Shown: in pieces, positions 47,046-57,733 of the stretch
Position numbering within the stretch: position 1 is the stretch's first letter
Layout of the letters: each line of letters begins with the position of its first letter
NCBI GenBank assembly: GCA_025267735.1
Contig: CM046307.1
Location: 55,175,395 to 55,239,394, forward strand
From: Mactra quadrangularis
Lineage: Eukaryota; Mollusca; Bivalvia; Venerida; Mactridae
Length of the DNA: 64,000 bases
Direction of reading: 5' to 3'
The notes under the pieces: generated by a model
The model's input: only the letters and a program-made list of their open reading frames with translations
What the model was told of the DNA's origin: nothing
Databases searched by the model: none
Made by a program: the position numbers and the translations under genes

Positions 47046-48479
47046 GGAATACTAAATGTGACACTCAATTAATTTCAATTTCAATTTAAAATCGTAACTA
47101 GTTCGATTAAATTCGTAGCTACTCAGTTTAATTAAACAATTTGCGTATTGGATTTTTATTTCATTAATCTCTCACTAGTAATTTGTAACACGCAGTCGCA
47201 CACTGACAATATTGGTGGATTTTGTTTAAATAGTACAAGTTGCAAGTTCAAAGCCTTCCAATGACAAATATCTTTGTCTTTTCTTTAATATTTTTATAAA
47301 GTATTTGTATTATGTCTTCACAAATAAAGACATTATCATTTAAAACTATTTTCCATATATACTGTAAAATGTACATTGTATATCAAGGCTTTAGTATAAT
47401 TTTACGTTTTGATTTAATTACTAAAACCAGAGCAACTGAATACGATATTACCCGAATTTGTTAGTGAAAATGGGGCAGACAAAGGAGTTCTTAACTTTTA
47501 TCGACCAATATGGCTACACAATAAAGTCGAGAGATTACAATAGAAGCTAAGAATTTCACAAGTTGTGAAAAGTGAAAAGTTGAGAAAACTGCACATAGGT
47601 TTTGGTACAGAAAAAATCCCATTCTATTGTAGGTCACAATTGGTAAATTGGACAGTAAAGAAAATAAGACAGTCTTGTCGGTCACAGCATCTTCTGTGAA
47701 AGATTTCGATGAATAATTGCGAAATAAAATCAAACCATATTAACCATTGCGCTATGGAGTACCCTTGTTTAAAATAGATATCGAAGTAGCAAAGCGTATT
47801 TTTAAGTGTTTTATTAACGATGTGATTGCTGTTTACAGTTGTAATTTAAACCTACCAAAAGTTATGACAGTTTAATAACTATCAACAATATTAGAGTACA
47901 ACTTTGATAAAGCTAGTTGACAACAGTGGAGTATATTCAAAAGCAACCCATAAAGTTTGAAATGATGTTTGAGCTGATGCATTTAGAAATACTGCTGTAG
48001 ACTGACATCAAATTGTGAATTTACTGCAATTTCTTTAAAATCATATTCTAAAAGCGCTTTCCATATCCAATAACTGCGTTGAGGTATAATCCATACTTTC
48101 TTATTATTAGATATTATGTAAGCATGTTCCATAACACAAATATTAGGGGATTTGATGTTTAGTTAATATTTATTACTACATTGTATATAACTACCTTGTA
48201 GCAAGGCAAATCTATTTTACAAAAGTACAAAGTATATATCTTGCGGATTTTAAACAGTCTTACTTACAAAGCTAAACATCAGGCTTTAATTTATGTTAGA
48301 GGACGCATGGAAAACCTAAATGAAGTTACACAACAAGTATGTACAGTTATGCATGAATGTTAAAAATTCAGAGTGGTTCTTTGCACCTTTACGTCGTTAA
48401 TGTTTGCAAACATTACATAAGGATGATATACAAATGGCAAGTGTTTGATATTTGTATTTTATTCATACTTTTTTCAGTC

Positions 48480-49835
48480 ATGAAGATCCTCTTAGTTCTC
48501 GCCCTTGTTGTGGCCTCATGTGCCGCCTGGAAATGCACCGGTAAATGGTGCCGTGGTGGCTATGGTGGTGGTTTTGGCATGGGTGGTTACGGTGGAGGTT
48601 ACGGCGGTGGTATGGGTGGTTTTGGTGGCGGTTATGGCTATGGTGGTGGTATGGGTGGTTACGGTGGAGGTTACGGCATGGGAGGTTATGGAGGCGGTTT
48701 TGGCATGGGTGGTTTCGGAGGCGGTTATGGCGGGCGCTACTTCAAAAAAAGACCAATGAAAAAATACAGACCTAAAAAATATGGTGGCATGGGAGGCTAT
48801 GGTGGGATGGGAGGCTATGGTGGTATGGGAGGTTATGGTGGCGGTTATGGTTACGGAGGTGGTATGGGAGGTTATGGTGGCGGTTATGGTTACGGAGGTG
48901 GTATGGGAGGTTATGGTGGCGGTTATGGTTACGGAGGTGGTATGAGCATGGGAGGTTATGGTGGTGGTGGTATGGGAGGCTATGGTGGTATGGGTGGATT
49001 TGGTGGATACTATAAAAAACGACCAATGAAAAAATACAGACCTAAAAAATATGGTGGCATGGGAGGTTACGGAGGCATGGGAGGTTACGGCGGTATGGGT
49101 GGCTATGGTGGTATGGGTGGATACGGTGGCGGTTACGGTGGTGGCATGGGCATGGGTGGATATGGCTATGGTGGTATGGGTGGTTACGGAGGCGGTTACG
49201 GTTACGGTGGTGGTATGAGCATGGGAGGATATGGTGGTGGTTATGGTGGTGGTATGGGAGGTTTTGGAGGTGGCTACTTTAAAAAAAGACCAATGAAAAC
49301 ATACAGACCTAAGAAATATGGTGGCTTTGGTGGTTTCGGTGGTATGGGAGGATATGGTGGTGGTTACGGAGGTGGCATGGGAGGATATGGCGGTGGTTAT
49401 GGAGGTGGTATGGGCGGATACGGCTATGGTGGTATGGGTGGATACGGTGGTATGGGAGGATATGGTGGTATGGGTGGATACGGTGGTATGGGTGGATATG
49501 GTGGTGGTTATGGAGGTGGCATGGGAGGATTTGGCGGTTACTTCAAAAAAAGACCGATGAAAAAATTCAGACCTAAGAAATATGGTGGTATGGGAGGTTA
49601 CGGTGGCATGGGTGGTTACGGTGGTATGGGTATGGGTGGCTATGGTGGTGGTTATGGTGGTGGTTACGGTGGTGGATATGGTGGATATGGCGGTTATGGA
49701 GGTATGGGTGGTTACGGCGGTATGGGCATGGGCATGGGTGGCTACGGTGGTGGCTATGGCGGCTATGGTGGTATGGGTATGGGTGGCTATGGAGGACGTT
49801 ACACAAAGAAATTCACACCACCAAAGAAGGGTTAA
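48480..49835 (+). CDS. Gly/Tyr/Met-rich secreted protein 3 with basic cassettes
   Basis: A 451-aa secreted structural protein, the largest of the family, presumed extracellular matrix. The signal peptide is MKILLVLALVVASCAA; next comes WKCTGKWCRG, whose Cys-x-Gly-Lys-aromatic-Cys motif recurs in gene 4. The body is GGYGGMGGYGG-type repeat divided by four basic cassettes of form Y[FY]KKRPMKKYRPKKYGG starting at residues 87, 177, 266 and 354; the third has KT for KK and the fourth F for Y. These make about 89-residue modules. The tail is RYTKKFTPPKKG. Basic cassettes could bind acidic matrix or polyanions (inference). The long frame extends 41 codons upstream of the ATG at 48480, but that is intron: the acceptor and signal peptide fix the start. 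It could be a byssal or other secretion protein. Confidence 0.85.
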   Translation: MKILLVLALVVASCAAWKCTGKWCRGGYGGGFGMGGYGGGYGGGMGGFGGGYGYGGGMGGYGGGYGMGGYGGGFGMGGFGGGYGGRYFKKRPMKKYRPKKYGGMGGYGGMGGYGGMGGYGGGYGYGGGMGGYGGGYGYGGGMGGYGGGYGYGGGMSMGGYGGGGMGGYGGMGGFGGYYKKRPMKKYRPKKYGGMGGYGGMGGYGGMGGYGGMGGYGGGYGGGMGMGGYGYGGMGGYGGGYGYGGGMSMGGYGGGYGGGMGGFGGGYFKKRPMKTYRPKKYGGFGGFGGMGGYGGGYGGGMGGYGGGYGGGMGGYGYGGMGGYGGMGGYGGMGGYGGMGGYGGGYGGGMGGFGGYFKKRPMKKFRPKKYGGMGGYGGMGGYGGMGMGGYGGGYGGGYGGGYGGYGGYGGMGGYGGMGMGMGGYGGGYGGYGGMGMGGYGGRYTKKFTPPKKG

Positions 49836-50259
49836 ACTTACCAGGTATCGACTAAGTCAATACCTTTATCTTACGACAGGATTTGTTACACGGACTTGCT
49901 CAATTGTTGTTAATATTTTGTTTAGTTTTATGAGATTATATTATTTGCATTTTATTCAGCGTCATTTTTGTTTTTATAAAAACTTCAAGCAAATAATACA
50001 TGTAGATGGATATTGAAAGACAATGATATATGCCTCACTCAGGTTTGCGTCTATTATGTGTACGAGCTGTATAAAACGTGGCAGCTTAGCAGCTAAGTTC
50101 CGGGGCCACTGTTCCAGCAGTTTTCCTAATATGTTACAGGTACAACACGGTGTTGGTTTGTAAGGGAATAAGACTAGTTGGTGTAAAAAGCTGTTAAGCT
50201 GATTTGTTATGCTCCAATGCGGTCAAACATTCAACTAAAATGCATTCAACGTTATAATT
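49836..50259 (+). other. Gene 3 3' UTR and flank
   Basis: Non-coding. AATAAT at 49992-49997 is a candidate variant poly(A) signal; the first canonical AATAAA is at 50287-50292, just after a perfect hairpin. Confidence 0.45.
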
Positions 50260-50292
50260 GTCGCCGTTTCTGGGACGGCGACACACAATAAA
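50260..50292 (+). terminator. Hairpin plus AATAAA, possible 3' end of gene 3
   Basis: GTCGCCGT/ACGGCGAC (50260-50267 and 50275-50282) is a perfect 8-bp stem with a 7-nt loop, followed by CACA and AATAAA. It may be the distal poly(A) site of gene 3 (452 nt after the stop); the hairpin may be incidental. Confidence 0.4.
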
Positions 50293-50326
50293 GTTTGAGC
50301 ATTTTGTAGCCGACACCGGTTGTCTT

Positions 50327-50395
50327 CATTCGGAACTCCTCGGCCATTCGCTACGAATAATTATTCATTCATGAAAGGTCGAGGTGTTCCGAATG
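50327..50395. mobile_element. CATTCGGAAC MITE, copy 3 (69-bp minimal derivative)
   Basis: Only the two ends remain: CATTCGGAACTCCTCGGCC, then TACGAATAATTATTCATTCA, then GGTCGAGGTGTTCCGAATG. Flanked by CGGTTGTCTT and CGGTTGTTTT, a 10-bp duplication with one change. The ORF at 50320-50562 runs through it and is not called. Confidence 0.8.
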
Positions 50396-50599
50396 CGGTT
50401 GTTTTAAGCCAACAAAAACGATTTATTATAGATCACATGATAAGAAAATTCATAAAGTTAAACAAGGAGTGTATAAATGGACTCGTCAACCGTCAAGTTT
50501 TTGTTGGTTTTCCTGTATGTATTTTTGGAAAATACCATTATCAACAAATAAACGCAGTTTGAATGTACTTGCTATATTTTATAAGCACAGAAATTTGCA

Positions 50600-51000
50600 A
50601 AACGTTTAGTTACATTTCATTTCTTTAAGAGAGTGTTTCCTAAATAAGAGTATTTATGGGGTTTTAACTCGCACTTTATTGAAAAATGCATACTGATTTT
50701 TCTCATTTCGGGCGAGTCTTATCATAAATATAAATCATATCCGGGTCGGTCTAAAACTCTAACGCAGACACTTGCACCATACACATAGGATATTATTGAC
50801 GGATCTACTGAAACCAATGACAAGGATAATCTGATTAAGATATGTATAAAATGAATAAATGTAGACAGGTTTACCGGAAAGCAATAGTTATGTTTCTACT
50901 CAATGAAGAAGTTGTACACCGCTAAACGGCGATTTCAAGCAATTTTGGAAAAGCTTATACATGTTATACACAATCATTCTTAGTAGAAGGACTTGTTGAT
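50600..51000 (+). repeat. Dispersed repeat R, copy 3
   Basis: Shares GTCTAAAACTCTAACGCAGA, CACTTGCACCATACACA and CGATTTCAAGCAATTTTGGA with 165-690, in the same order but with a shorter middle. Confidence 0.5.
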
Positions 51001-51038
51001 AGGATTATCAGTGTAAGCGATATTTTTAGTACTTGTGT

Positions 51039-51589
51039 ATATGTAACAGGCAATTTGTAAATTTAGGCAATTTGTAAAATGCCTGAAAATTTTAGGCATT
51101 TTGTAAATTGTCTGGTCATTTTAGGAATTTTGTAAAATTATCCAAATAGTATTTGAATAGGACCATTTCTTCATTTGTTTACATCAAAAGAGTGTTTATG
51201 GTAATCTGATTTTTTTAGCAGCCAATGAAAAAGATATCCAAAGCACAAGGTCATTATCAGGCTGTCCACAAGCCAATTGTTTTTGGCTGCAATATGGTAT
51301 GTTGGTGCGCTCCAATTAAAATGTAAGACTTGATTATGAACGTTTCCAATACTAGCCATTATTATTTGAATGTAAATAATGTTCAACCGTTGTTATGCAT
51401 AAAGATTTACATTTTCCTGACGATTTCAGGCAATTTATAAAATAACCTTGAAATTTAGGTCAATTTGTAATGCCTAGATATTTTCAGGCATTTTACAAAA
51501 TGCCTGACTCATTTAGACAATTTACAAAATGCCTGAACTTTAGGCATTTTACAAATTTTCTAAATTTACAATTTGCCTGTAACATATAC
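51039..51589. mobile_element. Foldback MITE with repetitive AGGCAATTTGTAAA arms
   Basis: The left arm (51039-51140) and right arm (51425-51589) are inverted and each is itself made of AGGCATTTTGTAAA and complementary TTTACAAAATGCCT units, so arms can pair in several registers. The outermost ends are TATGTAACAGGCAATTTGTA and its complement; TA flanks both. The central 280 bp is unique in the window. Confidence 0.8.
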
Positions 51590-51600
51590 ATGTAAACAAG

Positions 51601-52002
51601 CATTCGGAACACCTCGAGCATTCACCAGGAATATAGTGGCATATGGGGCATATTTGGACGCCATTCTGGAACTACCTTTGCGTCACGTGCCCAAACAAAA
51701 TTCTTCAACCAGTGTTGAAGTAAACAAATTCACGATCGTTTAGGCGGTGATAAATGTCTCGTTTTAGTCCATAAATTTGAAATGTACGAATAAATGATAT
51801 CCGCTGAACAGAGCATAGTCACAGTATAGTAAAAGAAATGTATTTAATACGATATAACTATTTGCATCACAGTTACGTGCTTCGCACGTGCTTCGCACGT
51901 GCTTCGCCTTGTGTATGTAGTAAAACCCCAGTATTTTAGGTGAAACCCTCACGAATCCTTCCGAGATAATTCATTCAATGAATAGTCGAGGTGTTCCGAA
52001 TG
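51601..52002 (+). mobile_element. CATTCGGAAC MITE, copy 4
   Basis: 402 bp, ends CATTCGGAACACCTCGAGC and GTCGAGGTGTTCCGAATG. Decayed 9-bp flanks GTAAACAAG / GTATAAAAG. It contains a local triplication of ACGTGCTTCGC at 51872-51908 where copy 1 has one. Confidence 0.8.
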
Positions 52003-52144
52003 GTATAAAAGGAGATAATATTGATATATAGAGTCAAATGATGGTACTAACCATTTGTACAATGCATATACAGAAAGAGTTTAATATATCGAACCATGGT
52101 AGAAAATATGAAACGTCGTGATAGTCAGTAAAAGTGAAAGAAGA

Positions 52145-52345
52145 GGACGTGGCCAAGTGGTCACAACGTTGGACTAGTAATCACTGGATATCAAGCTCCC
52201 CATTGGTTTGAATCCTATCTCCGAATACTTACCTGTTGCTTCGCTGAGCAAGAAACTGTATCCTACTTGCTTAGTGATGGAGGACCATGAAGTGTACTTG
52301 AAAGTGATTTACCAAAGTTATAAGAACTTGTTTCACAATGCAGCT
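52145..52345 (+). mobile_element. SINE family S4 (tRNA-Ser/Leu-like head)
   Basis: GACGTGGCCAAGTGGTCACA, then ACGTTGGACTAG, and B box GGTTTGAATCC at 52197 follow tRNA order, but the spacing and the missing 3' acceptor arm rule out a working tRNA. An unrelated tail with AGCTAAATAAA follows. Confidence 0.6.
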
Positions 52346-52673
52346 AAATAAATTAGTATAAATTATGTGAAAGAACACTGTTACATGATGTAACAGTCCA
52401 CAAACGTAACACGTTGAATACATTGTGTTAAACTGACTCTGTAGGAAGATTTGGTTAAGACACGAACTGAACGTTCAAATATTTCCTTGATTGCCAAGTA
52501 AATGTACTTAAATCAAAAAGTGCATATCACCTGCAACATTGTCCTTATACGATGACAGTTCTACTCTCCAGTGCATCGCTCGAAAGTTTCACTTGTTCGC
52601 TTTCTACTGTAACACTCTGCTGAAAGACAGTTACACAAACACGCTTTAATCGCATGGCTGTCGCGTGGTTTTT

Positions 52674-52966
52674 ATTTTATTTTTTTTTGTTTTTGTTGGG
52701 TTGAACGCCGTAGCAACACATTGTAAAGGTCATAAAACGGCATCTAACCTAGCTAACCTGGACCCTTGTCTATAACCAGTACTCACCTACCCTTCCACAA
52801 GGCCGGACACTTCTCCATATACCTTATTAATGGAGGGAAATTAACATAAATGTCAAACTTTCATGGAAGGGTATAACTTCCCCGGGTGGGATTCGTACCC
52901 GTTCCCTTTTCGGGACACGAGAATCCAAATCCCGGCGCGCTACCAACTGTGCTATCGACCCGGTTT
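52674..52966 (-). mobile_element. SINE S1 copy D
   Basis: Full-length on the minus strand: head (GATAGCACAGTTGGTAGCGC, B box changed to GGGTACGAATCCC), centre, tail CTTTACAATGTGTTGCTACG, then an A/T run. Flanks GCGTGGTTTTT (52663) and GCGTGGGTTTT (52967) are the probable duplication. Confidence 0.85.
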
Positions 52967-53194
52967 GCGTGGGTTTTAAAAATAAATGCGTGAGCGACTA
53001 TTAGAAAGCAAAAATTATCACGCCTAGCCTATAATTTCAAATGTCGATATGCAAAGTTGTTGGACAGTTTTGCATTAGTAAAATAATGGAAAGTTAACCA
53101 AAATGAAAGTGAAAATATATATTTTTACTCTTGTATCTCTAATCTTCTAACTGTTAATATATTCAACTTAAGTACAAAATAAAATTTAAGAACT

Positions 53195-53325
53195 CTAGAT
53201 GGTAATACTCCTCCATGAAATTTTGATGCTTTTGTCAATTTTCTTCCATTAATAAGGTACATGGAGAAGTTGCTGACTTTTTTTGAGGAACGATACTTGT
53301 TATAAACAAGGGTCCATGAAAACCA
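53195..53325 (+). mobile_element. SINE S1 internal fragment
   Basis: CTCCTCCATGAAATTTTGAT through GTTATAAACAAGGGTCCATG is the SINE centre in + orientation, without head or tail. Confidence 0.65.
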
Positions 53326-53352
53326 GTTCAGATGAGCTGACCGACATGAACC

Positions 53353-53544
53353 TATCAAATTTTGTTACAGACGGCGTTAGTCCCAGCACAAATCGAAAAC
53401 GCACAAACAAACAGCTTCGTGTCTTTCGCGGAGCCAGTGATCACGCGCTTACATGCGTGTATCATGTCTGGCCTAACCAAAGACGAGCAGCTTTTTGTTA
53501 TTCAAAGACCTCACATCGGTCATGAAGAAGAAGACTTATTCTGA
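53353..53544 (+). pseudogene. Coding-like terminal exon fragment, unknown
   Basis: I do not recognise this gene. A frame of about 60 codons ends at TGA (53544) and has balanced composition, unlike the AT-driven frames nearby: it includes LVPAQIENAQTN, SFAEPVITRLHACIMSGLTK and QRPHIGHEEEDLF. It is preceded by ATTTTGTTACAG (ending about 53371), a plausible acceptor. It could be the last exon of a gene whose remainder is not in the window, or an exon fragment carried by a repeat. No partner exon was found within reach. Confidence 0.3.
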
Positions 53545-53768
53545 ATCGATAGTTCAACAGAAAGTCGTGAAGATAAGCTTTGCGTTACATCTCTTTTGCA
53601 AGTTTTATACTTTTTGCAAACACCCTAAAAAGCCTACTTACGTTATTCCCATTCAAAATAGGACGATGATTTGTCACGGTAGCACACTGGTCTGCCAGAG
53701 TGTTTGCACAAAGTATAACAAATATTAAGATATCTAATTTACGTCGATAACGAGTATTGACGTACTGT

Positions 53769-54064
53769 TTATTTATTTATTTATTGGAGTTAACGCCGTG
53801 TCAACACAATTTTAGGTCATTTTACGGCGTCCAGCGCACCTAACCTAGCTTTCCTGGACCATTGTCTATAACCAGTACTCACCTACCCTTCCACAAGGCC
53901 GGAAACTTCTCCATATTATCTAATCAATGGAGGAAAATCGACATTATTGTCAAATTTTCATGGAAGGGTATAACCTCCCCGGATGGGATTCGAACCCGCA
54001 GCCCCTCGGGCACGAGTATCCAAATCCCGGCGCGCTACCAACTGCGCTATCGACCCGGGTTTAT
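53769..54064 (-). mobile_element. SINE S1 copy E, clean 9-bp TSD
   Basis: Minus-strand SINE with head (GATAGCGCAGTTGGTAGCGC, B box GGGTTCGAATCCC), tail TTGTGTTGACACGGCGTTAA and an (AATA)n 3' end. ACGTACTGT lies on both sides (53760-53768 and 54065-54073). This is the best-delimited copy and defines the element ends. Confidence 0.9.
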
Positions 54065-54073
54065 ACGTACTGT

Positions 54074-55628
54074 AGTGAATATTTAAATAAGCAGGGTTAA
54101 CGTATGACATTTGAATACAATTTAACAATATCATTCGATTAAACAGTTTTCCGTACAAATAAACTGCCCGTAGTGATTACTTTCCCTGTTTGACAAGTAG
54201 CTGAGTGTTCATCAAATATCTAGTATGTTGAACCAGTTTATCATTTTGATTACTTTAAGTGATCTGTCTAACTGGTAGCTATTAATTATTACATATTGTT
54301 ATATATTGATAGAACTTTTTTCTAATGCCTACTTCATTTAATTTTTATAATTTATTACACACTTGCCCCAGTAAGTTACCTTGAAAACACAATATTGTGC
54401 ATAAAATACTGGCTTGTCAGCGTAACAAGTATTGTGTTTGAATTATGGTGCTCATTTGACAACTGCAGCCCTACAGCAGTAAGGGGATAGCATGGGGTGC
54501 TCTACGATCCGGATCAATTTCATATATTTAGCACTTCAAAGTCAGACGGAGAATAAGCATAACTATGATTTGATATTCAAAAGGTATACACAATTCCACA
54601 CAATTTTGATAATATTTAGAATTGATAAGCTAAACTATGAGCGTATTATTAATGTTTCTTGCTTTGACTTACGAAGATTTTTTTCGTAAGATTTTTTATG
54701 AAAAGCACCACAGCTTTCCCCGATCAGCCACACGACTAAAGGGAAATTATTTCCACGACAAAAACATTCTACAGCTGTACTAGTGTTTTTAAAACGGGAT
54801 TAAGTCAAGTATTTCTCAGGATTTAAAAGACTTACATTGGGTATTGTACAAAGAGAATTCAGTCTTTGGTTGAAACGGCCGGGCGGTTTATTTACCGAGT
54901 GTTTTATCATCCGCGTGTCTCTGCAAAGAGGGTCGCTGGACTCAAAGTGTGAGTTTCCACTTTTCCTCTTGGATTGGGGTAATGGTTTCAAATGACTTGT
55001 GCAGCTACAGCCCGACACATGGCAGACTTCTAATGGACTTGATGAGAAACTAGTAGCAATCTAGTTTGGTTGTCCACAGTAATCTACCGAAGCGCAACTT
55101 TTTAACAGTTCTTGCATGCGTAATTTTCTTTAAGCAGATAATTATCATACAGAGATCATTCTAATATCTGTTTATGTGTCTTATACATGTATCACACATT
55201 GACACCTTTCTTGCCAGAACTAAATAATAATTAAACGATGGCCTACCTAGTGATCCTAAATGAAACTACAAATATCGTTGCTGATTTATTTCCAAATCTC
55301 GAAAATTGTGAGTTATGATCTGTCATAATTTCTCTGATCGATTTTGGGCTTCACAGACAGAAACTGACGAATGATGGAGACGCGACTATGGAATTCCGCC
55401 ATTTTTTTTTTTTGACGCAGACGGATGATAGACAACTTATGACTGATGAAGTTCTCATGGCCTGCCGTCCTTAGTATTCGTATCAAATTTGTGTACGTAA
55501 AGCAATATATCAAATACCAGTGCACTTTTTTTTGTGTGATGATACTGACTGACGCGTGCTAAAATTTTGAACCACCGTAATGATGCTTGCGTGGAATATA
55601 TGGCTATGGAATCAGAATATTGTATACA
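54074..55628. other. Intergenic, nothing firm
   Basis: A minus-strand frame at 54800-55018 has balanced composition but no domain or splice support, so it is not called. Otherwise AT-rich. Confidence 0.35.
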
Positions 55629-55724
55629 ACAGCAGTATTATCAAGCGTCTTACGACTGATTTTAGTCGTAAATCCTTCTATATTGCATTGTTAAATTGTC
55701 GTAAGATTTTTGATAATATGCTGT
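55629..55724. mobile_element. TATTATCAAA-family MITE, copy 2 (96 bp)
   Basis: ACAGCAGTATTATCAAGCGT then CTTACGAC, inverted as GTCGTAAGATTTTTGATAAT then ATGCTGT. An inner ACTGATTTTAGTCGT adds further symmetry. Confidence 0.75.
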
Positions 55725-55734
55725 CTAGCTCTTT

Positions 55735-55900
55735 TATCTCAGTCGGTAGTGCGTCAGACTACGAGACCAGGGGCCGTGGGTTCTATTCCTGGGCAGAACC
55801 GATAAGGATTTTGGTTGAGTTTTGATCATGAAAAATTTTCTACGGCCATTCTTCCGCCTACCTCAGCATTAAGTTGTACAATTACTAGCCACTGTTGTTT
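55735..55900 (+). mobile_element. SINE family S3, 5' part
   Basis: Strong tRNA-like head: TATCTCAGTCGGTAGTGCGT (A box), CAGACTACGAGACC, GTGGGTTCTATTCC (B box); then GATCATGAAAAATTTTCTAC and GGCCATTCTTCCGCC, as in 28985-29035. Continuing 3' sequence is degraded. Confidence 0.65.
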
Positions 55901-55983
55901 GCTTTCTAAAATACAGTAGTGTATAAAACGTCCAATAAGAAGCGTTCACTGGGGTCTTATTTTCAGTGTACGTCGTAGACCTG

Positions 55984-56080
55984 AGCAGCATATTATCAAA
56001 AGTCTTACGATAATTTAGCGATACATTATATAAGGACTTAAGACAAAACTTGGTCGTAAGAACTTTGATAATACGGGCCC
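55984..56080. mobile_element. TATTATCAAA-family MITE, copy 3 (97 bp)
   Basis: AGCAGCATATTATCAAAAGT then CTTACGA, inverted as GGTCGTAAGAACTTTGATAA then TACGGGCC. Copies 2 and 3 lie only 260 bp apart. Confidence 0.75.
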
Positions 56081-57312
56081 CTGGTTATTAGTCGAAAACA
56101 CATTCTTTGAAATGAGCTATAGATTTTCGTGGATGAATATTTATTTTTATTTATAACAAGATAGCTCGGTGATTGTAGTTAAGTGTTTATTCCATATAAA
56201 GAAAGTTCATTTCGTATTTAGCCTATACATGAGTCACGTACATACATAAACAAGTATATATTTACAAAGAACACACAAACATGCTTAAATTTAAATCAAT
56301 ATAATACGTACGAATAAATACAATCAATGAATAAAATTATAAATAACTTTAACTGTAAGCTAAACATTTTTGAATACTTTAAATTAATTATTACAAATAA
56401 CCCCCCCCCAAAAAAAAACAACAAATAATTGAAGCATGATTAAATATATAAAAACTTAATATTAAGAACAGTATAAGGCGAGACATAATAAAATATAAAT
56501 ATGAATTTTGATGAATCTATGTCAGGAGAAAAAAAAACAATCAATGCAAAAAGACGAATTTTTTGTACTTAAATCAATTTAAATGTGATAAATAGCTTAC
56601 AAATTGCAGCTTAGAATGTAATTCAGTGAGTAATAGATGTATTAACAATAGTTAGTATATTTTATTAATGATATCACACGTAATGGAAAAAAAGGAACAC
56701 AATCTATGGGCTATTGCCTTAACCACTTTTAATTGTTAACTGGTTACAGTATGTACGTAAAAAATAGCAAAATCGGCAGCTATTGTACTTTTATTATGTA
56801 AATACAAGGATGATGATAATGTCAAATGTCAAAATGGTTCAGTAAAAGTTCCGGCTGGGAGGGAGACGTCAATTGGTATGGCTTGTCATGAAGCACAATG
56901 AATAAATTGCCGATAATTAAATGAAAAATAACGATTGCTTAACAGAGTTTTACTTCAATGTTCGGCCTAAATGTCAATGATTAACGTCAAAACTAGAAAG
57001 TGAGAGAGCTAACACCTACGTTGAATGTTCAAGTATGCATGTACTTAGTGTCAAGAAAAATAATATACTATGATGGTCTTTGATCATGCTTAGTCAACAC
57101 TTAATAAAATGATGGATCGCTGTTATAAAAAACATTCAATGCTAAACAAATCCATTGTGTTCCTTGATTCAGATTGAGGAAAAAAATGAATCGGACAGAT
57201 CCATCTATTGTAACGTAATCTATCTCTTTTCAAGATAACTTATTCAGTGCGAACAGTTGATTGATTTGACTTCAGGCTCATTAGGATTCCTTTGCTGCTT
57301 TCAGCCAAGGTG
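56081..57312. other. Upstream region of gene 4
   Basis: AT-rich with a C9/A8 homopolymer tract at about 56401-56418. No gene; regulatory sites not recognisable. Confidence 0.4.
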
Positions 57313-57341
57313 TATATAAGGACGGCCATATCACCACTACA
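57313..57341 (+). promoter_or_regulatory. Core promoter of Gly-rich gene 4
   Basis: TATATAAG at 57313-57320, the same octamer as gene 1. The start is placed near 57341 by spacing only. Confidence 0.65.
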
Positions 57342-57733
57342 GCAGTGCCTCGGTTACTGCAATCACTCACCAGAAAAGTAAGTACGATTTTTATTCTCAA
57401 GTTTTTTTATGGGATTTTTATTTGATTTTTATTTGATTTTTATTCGGGGTTTTCTATTCAATATTTATTATAATATTTATTTTGATATCTTATTAGGACT
57501 CTGTTTTTTACATATTTGAACATTTTTCTATGAGTGTGGTTCGAATGTTATTTTTAACCGTTTTTAACTTTAGACTTTGCCATTTGATGAATTCTCAATG
57601 CAATGGTTTAAGCTATTTAATATTAACATAGGACTTTATCAATTGAAATCATGTATTTGATTGTATTGGTAGCATTCTTCAGACAATACGTGAATTCTGT
57701 GTCTTACAGCATATAGGAGATTACTGTTAACTT

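Larger units (their letters stand above)
45582..48479 (+). other. Gene 3 5' UTR exon (45582-45620) and intron (45621-48477)
   Basis: A first exon of about 39 nt ends CATAAA|GTAAGT. The acceptor TACTTTTTTCAG ends at 48477, 2 nt before ATG. The intron is the longest of the four (2.86 kb) and holds a foldback element (46051-46317) and the block shared with gene 2. Confidence 0.7.

Noticed and set aside
48357..48479. N-terminal extension of the gene 3 frame
   Set aside because: It lies upstream of a strong acceptor (TTTTTTCAG, 48477) and would place the signal peptide 42 residues inside the protein; the other family members have the same intron position.
54800..55018. 72-codon minus-strand frame with balanced composition
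   Set aside because: Composition alone is weak evidence. No domain, acceptor/donor pair or repeat to anchor it.
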